From Tachypleus tridentatus (taxonomy: Eukaryota > Arthropoda > Merostomata > Xiphosura > Limulidae): a DNA stretch of 64,000 bases. The stretch is taken from NCBI RefSeq assembly GCF_004210375.1, contig NC_134830.1, positions 168,895,874 through 168,959,873 of the forward strand. Direction: 5' to 3'. The notes beneath the pieces are model-generated. The model was given only the letters and a program-made list of their open reading frames with translations. It ran no database searches and was not told the origin of the DNA. Of the stretch, positions 1 through 12,253 are shown piece by piece. The position numbers and the translations under genes were made by a program. Each line of letters starts with the position of its first letter. Within the stretch, counting starts at the first letter, position 1.

Positions 1-3000
1 GAACTATAAGCTAGTTTGTGCTACCATTATCCATTAGTGAACTATAAGCTAGTTTGTGCTACCATTATCCATTAGTGAACTATAAGCTAGTTTGTGCTAC
101 CATTATCCATTAGTGAATATAGTGAACTATAAGCTAGTTTGTGCTACCATTATCCATTAGTGAACTATAAGCTAGTTTGTGCTACCATTATCCATTAGTG
201 AACTATAAGCTAGTTTGTGCTACCATTATCCATTAGTGAACTATAAGCTAGTTTGTGCTACCATTATCCATTAGTGAACTATAAGCTAGTTTGTGCTATC
301 CATTATCCATTAGTGAACTATAAGCTAGTTTGTGCTACCATTATCCATTAGTGAACTATAAGCTAGTTTGTGCTACCATTATCCATTAGTGAACTATAAG
401 CTAGTTTGTGCTACCATTATCCATTAGTGAACTATAAGCTAGTTTGTGCTACCATTATCCATTAGTGAACTATAAGCTAGTTTGTGCTACCATTATCCAT
501 TAGTGAACTATAAGCTAGTTTGTGCTACCATTATCCATTATCTATTAGTTTGTGCTACCATTACTATATAAGCTAGTTTGTGCTACCATTATCCATTAGT
601 GAACTATAAGCTAGTTTGTGCTACCATTATCCATTAGTGAACTATAAGCTAGTTTGTGCTACCATTATCCATTAGTGAACTATAAGCTAGTTTGTGCTAC
701 CATTATCCATTAGTGAACTATAAGCTAGTTTGTGCTACCATTATCCATTAGTGAACTATAAGCTAGTTTGTGCTACCATTATCCATTAGTGAACTATAAG
801 CTAGTTTGTGCTATCCATTATCCATTAGTGAACTATAAGCTAGTTTGTGCTACCATTATCCATTAGTGAACTATAAGCTAGTTTGTGCTACCATTATCCA
901 TTAGTGAACTATAAGCTAGTTTGTGCTACCATTATCCATTAGTGAACTATAAGCTAGTTTGTGCTACCATTATCCATTAGTGAACTATAAGCTAGTTTGT
1001 GCTACCATTATCCATTAGTGAACTATAAGCTAGTTTGTGCTACCATTATCCATTAGTGAACTATAAGCTAGTTTGTGCTACCATTATCCATTAGTGAACT
1101 ATAAGCTAGTTTGTGCTACCATTATCCATTAGTGAACTATAAGCTAGTTTGTGCTACCATTATCCATTAGTGAACTATAAGCTAGTTTGTGCTACCATTA
1201 TCCATTAGTGAACTATAAGCTAGTTTGTGCTACCATTATCCATTAGTGAACTATAAGCTAGTTTGTGCTATCCCATTATCCATTAGTGAACTATAAGCTA
1301 GTTTGTGCTACCATTATCCATTAGTGAACTATAAGCTAGTTTGTGCTACCATTATCCATTAGTGAACTATAAGCTAGTTTGTGCTACCATTATCCATTAG
1401 TGAACTATGCTAGTTTGTGCCATTATCCATTAGTGAACTATAAGCTAGTTTGTGCTACCATTATCCATTAGTGAACTATAAGCTAGTTTGTGCTACCATT
1501 ATCCATTAGTGAACTATAAGCTAGTTTGTGCTACCATTATCCATTAGTGAACTATAAGCTAGTTTGTGCTACCATTATCCATTAGTGAACTATGAACATT
1601 ATCCATTAGTGAACTATAAGCTAGTTTGTGCTACCATTATCCATTAGTGAACTATAAGCTAGTTTGTGCTACCATTATCCATTAGTGAACTATAAGCTAG
1701 TTTGTGCTACCATTATCCATTAGTGAACTATAAGCTAGTTTGTGCTTCCATTATCCATTAGTGAACTATAAGCTAGTTTGTGCTACCATTATCCATTAGT
1801 GAACTATAAGCTAGTTTGTGCTACCATTATCCATTAGTGAACTATAAGCTAGTTTGTGCTACCATTATCCATTAGTGAACTATAAGCTAGTTTGTGCTAC
1901 CATTATCCATTAGTGAACTATAAGCTAGTTTGTGCTACCATTATCCATTAGTGAACTATAAGCTAGTTTTTGTGCTAGTTATAAGCTGGTTTGTGTTTGT
2001 GCTTCCATTATCCATTAGTGAACTATAAGCTAGTTTGTGCTACCATTATCCATTAGTGAACTATAAGCTAGTTTGTGCTACCATTATCCATTAGTGAACT
2101 ATAAGCTAGTTTGTGCTACCATTATCCATTAGTGAACTATAAGCTAGTTTGTGCTAACCATTATCCATTAGTGAACTATAAGCTAGTTTGTGCTACCATT
2201 ATCCATTAGTGAACTATAAGCTAGTTTGTGCTACCATTATCCATTAGTGAACTATAAGCTAGTTTGTGCTACCATTATCCATTAGTGAACTATAAGCTAG
2301 TTTGTGCTACCATTATCCATTAGTGAACTATAAGCTAGTTTGTGCTACCATTATCCATTAGTGAACTATAAGCTAGTTTGTGCTTCCATTATCCATTAGT
2401 GAACTATAAGCTAGTTTGTGCTTCCATTATCCATTAGTGAACTATAAGCTAGTTTGTGCTTCCATTATCCATTAGTGAACTATAAGCTAGTTTGTGCTAC
2501 CATTATCCATTAGTGAACTATAAGCTAGTTTGTGCTACCATTATCCATTAGTGAACTATAAGCTAGTTTGTGCTACCATTATCCATTAGTGAACTATAAG
2601 CTAGTTTGTGCTACCATTATCCATTAGTGAACTATAAGCTAGTTTGTGCTACCATTATCCATTAGTGAACTATAAGCTAGTTTGTGCTACCATTATCCAT
2701 TAGTGAACTATAAGCTAGTTTGTGCTACCATTATCCATTAGTGAACTATAAGCTAGTTTGTGCTACCATTATCCATTAGTGAACTATAAGCTAGTTTGTG
2801 CTACCATTATCCATTAGTGAACTATAAGCTAGTTTGTGCTACCATTATCCATTAGTGAACTATAAGCTAGTTTGTGCTACCATTATCCATTAGTGAACTA
2901 TAAGCTAGTTTGTGCTACCATTAGTGAACTATAAGCTAGTTTGTGCTACCATTATCCATTAGTGAACTATAAGCTAGTTTGTGCTACCATTATCCATTAG

Positions 3001-3419
3001 TGAACTATAAGCTAGTTTGTGCTACCATTATCCATTAGTGAACTATAAGCTAGTTTGTGCTACCATTATCCATTAGTGAACTATAAGCTAGTTTGTGCTA
3101 CCATTATCCATTAGTGAACTATAAGCTAGTTTGTGCTACCATTATCCATTAGTGAACTATAAGCTAGTTTGTGCTAGTTTGTGCTACCATTATCCATTAG
3201 TGAACTATAAGCTAGTTTGTGCTACCATTATCCATTAGTGAACTATAAGCTAGTTTGTGCTACCATTATCCATTAGTGAACTATAAGCTAGTTTGTGCTA
3301 CCATTATCCATTAGTGAACTATAAGCTAGTTTGTGCTACCATTATCCATTAGTGAACTATAAGCTAGTTTGTGCTACCATTATCCATTAGTGAACTATAA
3401 GCTAGTTTGTGCTTCCATT
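1..3419. repeat. Satellite array, 38-bp unit, about 90 copies
   Basis: A head-to-tail array of a 38-bp unit begins at base 1, so the left end lies outside the window, and stops abruptly at about 3419. Most units are identical. Exceptions are single-base variants (for example a cluster of units with cttcc instead of ctacc at about 2380-2465), small insertions (about 295, 810, 1270) and broken units at about 541-575, 1410-1425, 1593, 1965-2005, 2917-2930 and 3170. Each unit contains a short dyad, AACTA...TAGTT. I see no open frame of note and no similarity to telomeric repeats. The near identity implies recent expansion or ongoing homogenisation. Confidence 0.98.
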
Positions 3420-5340
3420 CCTTCTTTTTTAAGCATAAACAGAGCAATATTTAGCAACAGCGTTACTGTTTCTATTAAAATTAGTTATAGGTGAGTAATG
3501 AATGTAGTATGGGACAGTGAATAGCATGTGTCTGTGAAGATTCACATCTTATTTAGGACATTTTGGATCTTGTGCTGCTACTTAAAACATAATATAATAT
3601 TACTTCTCTAAATTACTGATTTTGCAAACTAGTTACTGTTATTTCCCTTTCAACACACCAGTTGCAAGTGTCTGTGTACAAAGATCAATGAATACAGTCC
3701 AGAGAAAATGTTTCCAGTAACTTCATTGAGGGATATGCTTGAATGAAAATAATGAAAGCATCGTGCATACCTTCTGTGATAGTTTTTGAAATGCCCAGTG
3801 CCATATTTCGGCATTCTGGAACAAAGCTTACCATTCTCAATACGCCTCTAGTTAAATGTTCTTTCACATAAAACAAGTAGCTTTTAAGATCATTTTCAAT
3901 ACATTTTTTTTATAATTATATCGTATGTCTTCACTTTAGCAAATGAATATTAATTACCATTGTTTCTTTTATTCTGGTATCTTGCTCACTTCTGGAAAAA
4001 CATATGACAATAAGCTTTTCATCTTTACCTTTTTATGTAGTTCCTACAGTGAACAAACTTTCAGAATAAAAGAAACTCTGGTGATTAAAATACTTAAAGT
4101 CACACTCAGTGGCAATACACATGCTTCTAAAAATGTAAGTGGACTTAGGTTATTGTGGGAACAAGTTCTGAGCTAAAGTAATATAGTATCAGTCTTTCCA
4201 CCAAATTCTGTGATAAATGTTGGGTGAAACCATTAAGTTTCATCACCCAGGTACAATCTTACTTGAACTGAAGCTAGAATTTAATTCTTTAGGTTACCCG
4301 AGCCTCACAAAATGCCTGTCTTTCAACAACCTAATTTTGAAATCAATTTAGATAACATCTACATTTTGTAAATATTTTAGCATTTTAATTTAAACATTTT
4401 ATACACCAGCATGTTTTTATATAGAATTATCTAGCTGCCTTCAAAGCAACAACTAGTACCAAACTGTTTTCCAATTTGTAAAGCATTTCTGTGGGAACAG
4501 GTATGGTGACAACTTCATGTTTTGAACAAAATGAGAGAATAATTAAAATGGCAGCTGAGTAAGTTTTGATGTAGCAAAAGATTGGTATGAAGAGGAAATT
4601 ATATTTTCAAAGCATTGCTACCAAACATACTAGCATGCATGATGGCCTCACACTGTAGAAAAATTCAACAGCATGTTGTGGTTTAATATTAATGCACTTT
4701 CCTTTATGAGCCGATTTACCATGACAGAGAAATGTTACTGTTTTATTTTACCATTCTTGCTTTCTTTTTATAGGTGCACAGTTATTAAAACTTCTCAAGT
4801 ATTAAAACAATTATTGATGTCTCTATGAGGACAAACAAGAAATAACCCAACAGACCCATCTGATAAACTAATACTCAAAGTACTGAAAGAAAAAGACGCT
4901 TGTAATCTTATCAATTCGACAACAAGCAATATAAAAATTTCATAATCATATTATGCATTATTTTAATAATTTCGTACAAGATGGCGCCACAAACAACATT
5001 AGAAACCTTTTATATATATATATATTACATGCTATTCTAACAGTTGCTCGTACTCCTCATAAAAAAACAAAAAATCATCCTTAAGTTGATAGAAAACCCT
5101 TAATACAAAGTTAATATACTTTATCATTTCACTTAACATTTCATTACGCTTATATTATGATTACCCAGTCATTCAACTGATAGGGTAATGTAACTTTTTA
5201 GAAATCTATATGTTACATACGCTTAAAAGTTCATGGCAACAAAGGTGTAGCTGCTTAGTCACTTTGTTTTATTATTCATAGAACTGATGAATGTCTACAT
5301 AATTCACTAAAAACATCATATTTAATAACATAACATCTAA
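3420..5340. other. AT-rich stretch without a supported gene
   Basis: This is unique-looking AT-rich DNA between the satellite and a promoter-like patch. It holds the weak ORF candidate at 3685-3900, a YY1-like AAGATGGCGCC motif at about 4978-4989 and a short (TA)n run at about 5011-5026. No exon with both good splice sites and recognisable protein similarity was found. Confidence 0.6.
3685..3900 (-). other. Candidate coding fragment, unknown protein
   Basis: On the minus strand an open frame reads ENDLKSYLFYVKEHLTRGVL and then RMVSFVPECRNMALGISKTI. Its composition looks more like protein than chance AT-rich sequence, with several charged residues, Cys and Gly. Possible splice donors occur inside it (GTAAGC after ...LRM and GTATGC after ...TITE), and weak acceptors precede it. 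A stop codon lies just upstream in frame, and I do not recognise the family. It could be an exon, a retrocopy fragment or chance. Confidence 0.2.
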
Positions 5341-5578
5341 TAACTACTCACAAGTGTGTTTCCAAGAGTGGACTTGGTGATCCAATACACGCCCCAGGAA
5401 GAAACAAACAAAACAATGTAACGCAAGCGGTGCTAAGAAAACTGTGTAGCGTTGGCGATATGTGAGCATACATCCAGAACACGACCACTATTACAATCAC
5501 AATGTGCATGAACTTTCGACAAGTGCTTGACGTCACGTAAGGAAAAATTACTGTTTGTTTACATTTACTATTTCGCAA
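5341..5578 (-). other. Candidate first coding exon with hydrophobic N-terminus
   Basis: A minus-strand frame contains an internal ATG (about 5511-5509) followed by a hydrophobic stretch, MHIVIVIVVVFWMYAH, and then a second one, STACVTLFCLFLPGAC. This suggests a signal peptide or two membrane segments. The frame ends at a consensus donor, GTGAGT, at about 5348-5343. A full CRE palindrome lies upstream of the ATG on the transcript sense. I cannot name the protein, and no matching downstream exon was identified unless it is the fragment at 3685-3900. This is a hypothesis only. Confidence 0.2.
5528..5535. promoter_or_regulatory. CRE palindrome TGACGTCA
   Basis: A perfect 8-bp cAMP-response element (TGACGTCA, extended to TGACGTCACGTAA) lies within 20 bp of the candidate ATG at about 5511. 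It fits a CREB/ATF site. Whether a promoter is present is inferred only from this motif. Confidence 0.3.
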
Positions 5579-5661
5579 GACATCAAAGAGGTCAAATGAA
5601 AAATCTCTTCAATAAATCATATTGTGTAAAATTACCTAAACTGTTTACAAGTTATTACATA

Positions 5662-5845
5662 TATGCAAGAACGGCTCGTTTGGGTTGAGAAAATATTTTA
5701 CGTAGAAGAACGAACAACGTTTCGACTTTCTTCGGTCGGCGTCAGGTTCACATTTGTTCGCTCTTCTACGTAAAATATTTTCTCAACCCAAACTAGCCGT
5801 TCTTGCATATTTCTCTACAAGTGGGTTTTCTCGACATCACTGATT
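5662..5845. repeat. Foldback (inverted) repeat element
   Basis: Two nearly perfect inverted arms of about 50 bp (about 5664-5716 and 5757-5811) flank a loop of roughly 40 bp. The arms read CAAGAACGGCTCGTTTGGGT inward and its complement outward, with few mismatches. The right arm continues into CAAGTGGGTTTTCTCGACAT, which recurs in the repeats at 5884-5990 and 53178-53290. It is most likely a non-autonomous foldback or MITE-like member of that family. Confidence 0.8.
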
Positions 5846-5883
5846 ATTGTGTACAAGTTATTATTCTCTTTGTTAATCTGAAG

Positions 5884-5990
5884 ATGACCTAAGAAAATCG
5901 AAACACTGTTCTATATTTTAATTAAAGTGCTAAAACCCACACCAGCCGTCTGGAGAATACATTTTTACTTCAAGTGGGTTTCTCGTCATG
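5884..5990 (+). repeat. Dispersed repeat family copy
   Basis: It starts with a GATGACCTAAGAAAATCGAA-like segment and ends with ACTTCAAGTGGGTTTCTCGT. The same order of motifs occurs in reverse orientation at 53178-53290, and the end module is shared with the foldback element just to the left. I do not know the family name. Confidence 0.7.
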
Positions 5991-8660
5991 ACGAATTAAA
6001 AAGTAAAATAAAATACGTTTTACCTGGAATTACAGAAGATATACAAATGGATAGAATACGACAAATCGCAAACCGTAGCTTAACTGTTATGCATATTCAC
6101 TTGATTGAATGAACACGGCTAACAATTATTAGTGCCTTCACATTCCTGTCGTAACAATAAATACTATATATACATTTCTTGTGTACATATCGGTTATAAT
6201 ACTTTAATGCCTAATTTTATTTTATTTTCCGAGATACGGCTAACGAGAAAACTGCAACTCCTTTTGTGTTTCATCTCTTTGTAAAATATACACACACATC
6301 GAATGTGCCAACATTTTAAATTAGTTTAAAAATAAAAATTAATAATTATCACAAAATATAAATTAAAGCCCGTACGTGTAATCTCCCGAGTTTATAACTA
6401 TCTAAATTATACAACACTTCAAAGCGCCTTTTAACAAAGAATTTTCTTATACAGTTCACTCCCCAGTTATTCGTTATAATACACTCCCATACACTTCTAA
6501 CAATATGTTATCTCAAGTACGTATCGCTAGTAATTAGAATTGAGCTCCATTACTATAACTTCGAAAATTCATCCACGTATTTATTAGTTTTAACCTATAG
6601 GTTTGTCTTGTCCAAAATTTTCAAACAAAATCCATGATTCAAACAGGAAATGTAATAATTCCAGGATCCAGCGACAATGAGTAAAATTTCAAAGTATTTT
6701 TTTAACTTTGTTATACCACTTTCATTACAGTGATATAAACCAAATAATAATGTGATACCCTTTTAACATCACATCACACAACAGAATAATTCCCCAGTTT
6801 CACTCCTATTTGCTGTTTTTAATAGTTTTATACTGCAACTTATGTACCTTGCTTCAGATGCTCAAATTATACAAAGGAATGCCCTAATAATATTAGTCTT
6901 GATGTATTTAAGTTATCCTTTTTATCTGATGGACACATATTACCATTTAAAAGTCTGTTCCTCTCTGTGAATTAAGAGTGTTCAGCAAAAACAGAACACA
7001 CTAAGGCATAATGGGATAAAATAGCAGACTTCAGTCAGTCTCACAGTTGACTGTGGTCTTCAAAAACGGCATCCAACTCTTCACTGATGTTTTATGATCA
7101 CAAACGACAGAACAGGGCCAATATTATACTAAGGAGTATATTTCAAGTCTATGAAAATAGGAAAGGCGTAAATAGCCAATTCAATATTTCATACAGATAT
7201 GATCAGTCTATGTGTCAACTAAGAAAGTGTTTCAATACGTCCAACCATTTCTAGCTATTTAAATTTTATAATAATAATAGTAAAAGCAGTTATAAGACAA
7301 AATAAACTTCAATATATTCCCCCATTTGGGTAAACTTCAAAACTTTATCATATGGTGTGAAAAATTTTACTTATAATTATATGTTTATTTATTTAACTTA
7401 TTTCTATTAAAGGTGTAAAACATGTGTATTTACCTTCCCCCTTGGACAAAAGTTTACCTAATTAATGAAAAATTAAATTTGAAACCCAAAAAATAAGTAA
7501 AATCAGTGCATTTCTACTGTTGTTTAATAATCTATAACAAATAAATCATTTCACTCTATATTCCCCTTTTTTTATAAGATAGCACAGTCAAGACTGAGAG
7601 AAACTAATTATATCAACACCAGCATTGAACACTTTTGATAAGAATATTTTATCATGAATATCAGAAAATCCATCAGCTTATCATAATTTTATGAAACTAT
7701 TAAAATAGAAACCACTTACACAGATCTCATTTCTTTTTAACATATTACATAACCAAATGTCAGTATCAGAGTTGGTACGTTTAAACAGTATTTCATCGAA
7801 ATAAAATGAAATACATGGACATTTTTTACACTAATTTCACCCCTTAACAAGATCATTATAATAAGTCATTTTAGCATGCTTGACCATTAACTATAAATTG
7901 TATGAATTATGAACACCTTAAAGTAAAACTCAGTCATATTAAGGAAACAATTTCTTACAGTTCAAATGTACCTCTCATACTTACAGTACTACAATATTTT
8001 GTTTTACCATGTTCACATAAATTTCCTGACCTATGATACCTATATTTAAACTTCTTGTCAAGTTGTACTGAAAAGTTTTGTTGTTACATGGATTTGGCCT
8101 TATGGTACACGATAAGAAAATTCTGGCACTTTTACTAAACTTTTTTCAGAAGTAGATTCCTTTTCATTGCTGCTGTTATCACAAACAAGTGATGATGAAA
8201 GTCAAAATTGGAGCCTCACCTGTTACCATATATGTTACCATGTCTGTTCACGTTTTATCTGACAATGAAACATCTTGATAATAGCCCTGCACTACAAAAG
8301 GCTTTTACATCCAAAACACATCATTCTCCTCTACAGTTACCATAATCCATGTAATGTCCATTCACATAAAAATCCACACATGCTACATCTGGTGGCTTCA
8401 CTGGTATGTCTTCATATGGAAGGGCATAAATCCCCGTTTTATTTTTCAGCTGTATGAGGTATACAATGGTTAAACTGTGTACATTTAACGTTTCTTAATC
8501 GAGGTCATTCTTCATTATGTCACATAGTGTTACATAGAGCACAAGGACAGCTCTTGCCACTAACCTCTGTGTTTGTGGATTCTAACTTATTTAAAGATGC
8601 TCCACTTTATCTACCATGGTTTGAGTGCAACTTGATGGAGGTCTCTTTCTGGATGATGCT
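5991..8660. other. AT-rich stretch, nothing recognised
   Basis: No exon, transposon protein or strong repeat was seen. Short frames here lack splice context and protein-like composition. Confidence 0.6.
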
Positions 8661-8666
8661 AGTGTC

Positions 8667-8850
8667 TCAAATTGATCTATATTCCTTAGGTTTTGCAATA
8701 CCAATAAGTACAAAGGTTATCCCCTTCTTGGAAATTCTAGACATGAATACATCCTTATAATTTATATTGATTCATATTCTTTTGGTTTTGCAATACCAGT
8801 GAGTACAAAGGAAATTCTAAATCTCAAATATGAATACATCTTTATAATGA
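8667..8850. repeat. Diverged direct duplication, about 90-bp unit
   Basis: Copy one (about 8667-8760) and copy two (about 8764-8847) share GGTTTTGCAATACCA, AGTACAAAGG and ATGAATACATC in the same order. Copy two lacks about 15 bp in the middle. The divergence points to an old local duplication. Confidence 0.7.
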
Positions 8851-11482
8851 GTGTAAGAACATTTTGTGTTTAAAAACAACAAAAACTGTCATACATCCTT
8901 CCCAAAAGTGATAATTTTTTATAGCATCATGTTATCTAAGAAATGTCAAAATGTAGGTAGATACATGACATTCCTATAATGTCTGTGATGACTTATACTG
9001 AGTTTTAGTTATTTTAATATAGTATAGTCATCTTGGTTGTAGAATCAAATCTAAGGAACCTAGGGCAAATGACCATAGAAAGAAAAACAAAACCAGAGAC
9101 TTTAATGCCGTTAAAAAGGTGTGTTGTTGCAAATGCCATGCAATAAATTAACTTGCTATAAATTCATAATTCCATAAAAGTATTTCATGGTTAGAGTTAT
9201 CCAATGTGCTAAAATGACTTTTTATAATCACATTATTTGCATAAGTAAAGGTCTATTTTGTATCAAACATCACCTTCTACAGGCAAAATATAATTGTATG
9301 CTATTTTGTTCCAGTTTCCACTATTAAACTGAAACTGACATAAAAAAAAAGTTCAATGAGGTTGTTTTTACTTTACTACTAAATCTGATTATGACTTTTG
9401 GTCACTATGTTTGTCAGTTCTCCTTTAAATGTTTGAAACACCAATTATGTATTATATTAAATGTAAAAGAAAAATATCAAAACTTGACTTTTAAAATCGA
9501 AAGTAAGCTAGCATGATGGTATGCTAAAAAATATCTTCACAACAGAAATAAAATGGTTGAAATGAAATAACACTAAGCTAATAGATGTAAATTGCTGGAC
9601 TCATATTTAACAATTAGAAATGAGATTTAAATTCAAGCTATGTTACATTGCGTAATACAAATCCGTTACCACAACCAAGCTATTTTTTTTTTTTTTTTCT
9701 GTCCAAATAAACATCTTTCACAGTTCACATTATTGCAAATTGACAGAAAGAATAAAATTTAACACCTTGTAAATATAAAAGCAATCACACATCTTTTGTT
9801 TTTTTTTCCTTAGAATTTTCTAAAACTATAGAAGGACACCTGACCACTTGCACTATCCCATATACTGGAAATATTAGCATATTTCAAAAAGACTGACACA
9901 TAATTTTAACATAACACTTAGGTTCATTTTCATCCCTGGAATAAAATTAAACATGTTAAGAAAATTATATAATGAACCCATCCCACCAGGAAACACTTAC
10001 AGAATAAAGTGTAACAAGTGGCCAGGCTTTTAAAATAGGTTAAACATAACATAACGATATAATCAAGTGAAAGGAATACCAGAGCCCACACCCCTTCCAA
10101 GTCCATGAACATACAAACAAAAACAACTACAAGTTTTTTAACAGAAATGTTGCCATACTAAAACATGACATTAACATAATAAAATTCTGAGAAAACTTAT
10201 TAAAAATATCAAACAATCCCCAAATTAACAAATACCAAGACATGTTAATTTATGCCTTTGATTGTTATTTCCCTAGACATTCCTGATCTTACGCAAATAT
10301 TTCACATCATATACTGAACATTTTTTATTCAATTTTTTCTGTTCAGCTATAAATAAATGATCACAACTTGACATGTACTTGCGTAAGTAACCACAATCAT
10401 TTAAATCCAATTTCAGATTGCAAAATGTTGACTTAAGTTGCAAAACCTTTTTTACTGTTAAAACTTGTGTACTTAAAAATTATCAAACAAGTAATCAAAA
10501 TGTTGTGCTCATTTTAAAAAAGGATCTCCTTTACTGTGAAAACTGTAACTTAAGTTCAATAATAAAGATATTTAGTTTCGATAAGACTACAAGTGGTAGC
10601 AAAAATAATTAGAAATATGGATTTCATGTGATATATTTGTATATTAAAAAGAATTATAATTTCAAAAATATTGAAAATGTTTCTATGAAGCTTTACCAAC
10701 TAAGATACAAGTTTGATGTTAACAAAACTAATAAGGCTGAAGAGAAACCAAAGAATATTTTAGACTTGTAATTGTGGAATAAGTACCTGTTTAAAATTTA
10801 AGTGAAATCCTTGGTGGTACCTGAGTGGGATGTTTTGAAACAAATAGCAAAATAAAGAGGACTATAGTATAATTTTAAAAAAAACTTTTATTATTGTTAG
10901 ACTTAGAACTCCTACAAACGCTAATAGCCCGAGTCATTTTCCAAAAGAATATCTTAATGAAGTATTAAAACATTAGTATACACCACCAATATGGTGTTTC
11001 AACAAAACGTGCTAAATCTAGATTAAATAAACAAATGATTACAATAAATTGCATTTTTCCAGGTTTGCGATGAAACTTAAGAATTTTAAATTCCAAAAAG
11101 GGTTTTCAAGAATTACATCCTAGAAATATAGGGAATCTATTAATTTGGGCATCTTACTGACATAATTTGTGGTATCTGTTTTCGGTGAGAAAACTCAGTT
11201 AATATTTGTAATAAAAAATTAAAGGATGAGAAACAACATTATAAAAAAAAAATAGCTTCAGTTTTCCAAACATCCTAATGAGGGTTTAAAATCCTGAATT
11301 TTCTTAAGCTTAAAATCGTCATCATAAACTGAAGCATAGAAGGTAAAAAAGCAGCAAAAAGTTCAAAATTCAACACATTTACTGTGTTCAACATATAGCA
11401 CAATAATATCTATAGTACGAAAAATTCAAGCACATTGGACCTAAAACAACATTACTGACATCACAATGATTTAATAACTTAC
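8851..11482. other. Downstream of the Pro/Gly/Tyr-rich exon, no exon recognised
   Basis: The next exons of the annexin-like gene should lie here or farther left. I looked on the minus strand for annexin GxGTD-type and EF-hand exons and recognised none. The stretch is AT-rich and includes poly-T runs at about 9684-9698 and 9799-9807. Confidence 0.5.
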
Positions 11483-12253
11483 TCCATGGCCTCCTGAAGG
11501 CTGAGCTGGGTATGGAGTAGTAGAACTGTACAAGTTAGCAGGAGGCTGTTGACCTGGTGGGTAACCACTTCCATAGCTTAAGGTTTGTGGGAGATGGCCT
11601 CCTGTTGAAGAAGGATAACTTGCTCCAGAAGGTGGAAGATAGCTTCCTCCTGTTGGAGGAGGATAAACTGCTACAGAAGAAGGTAGATAACTTCCTTGTG
11701 TTGGAGGAGCAGGAAAAGCTTCTCCAGATGGAGGGGGAGAAAATGTTCCTGCTGTAGAAGAAGGATAACTTGCTCCAGAGGGTGGAAGAAAACTGCTTCC
11801 TGTTGAAGGAGAAAAACCTTGGCCACTTAGTGGGGGATAAGCTACTCCTGATGAAGAAGGATAACCTGCTCCAGAAGAAGGAGGGGGGTAGCTGCTTCCT
11901 GTTGAAGGAGGATAATTTGCTCCAGAAGAAGGTGAAGGGTAACTACTTCCTATTGAAGAAGGATAACCTAATCCAGAATGTGGAGGATAGCTTCCTCCTG
12001 TAGAAGGAATGGTGTAACCTCCCTGCAATGTGGGTTGAAGATAACCTGGTGCTGATGAAGATAGGGGATAACCTCCTCCTGTTGACTGAGGTGGATACCC
12101 ACCTCCTGGTGATGGAGAATAAGTTCCCCCTACATGTGGGGGATAGCCCCCTGCTGAAGAAGGATATCCTTGTTGTAGAGGGTTGGTTACATTGAAACCA
12201 ATGGGAGGCTGTTGGATCCCTTGACTACCTGGATAATTTGGATAAGTAGGTAC
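11483..12253 (-). CDS. Pro/Gly/Tyr/Ser-rich exon of the annexin-like gene
   Basis: The exon is 771 bp (257 codons), phase 0 on both sides. It begins VPTYPNYPGSQGIQQPPIGF and ends PYPAQPSGGHG before GTAAGT. The middle is an imperfect coding minisatellite with units of about 8-10 residues, such as GGSYPPSTG and GASYPSST; unit lengths stay multiples of three. Purine-rich antisense frames in the same place are shadows of the repeat. No folded domain, signal peptide or membrane segment is visible. Confidence 0.85.

Noticed and set aside
1-3419. CRISPR-like array
   Set aside because: Units are contiguous with no variable spacers, and the surrounding DNA is clearly eukaryotic.
5348-6112. Plus-strand frame at 5927-6112
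   Set aside because: It overlaps a dispersed repeat and has no gene context.
11557-12003. Plus-strand Leu/Lys-rich frames in the Pro-rich exon
   Set aside because: They are the antisense of the coding repeat; the minus strand has the splice sites and the in-phase partner exon.
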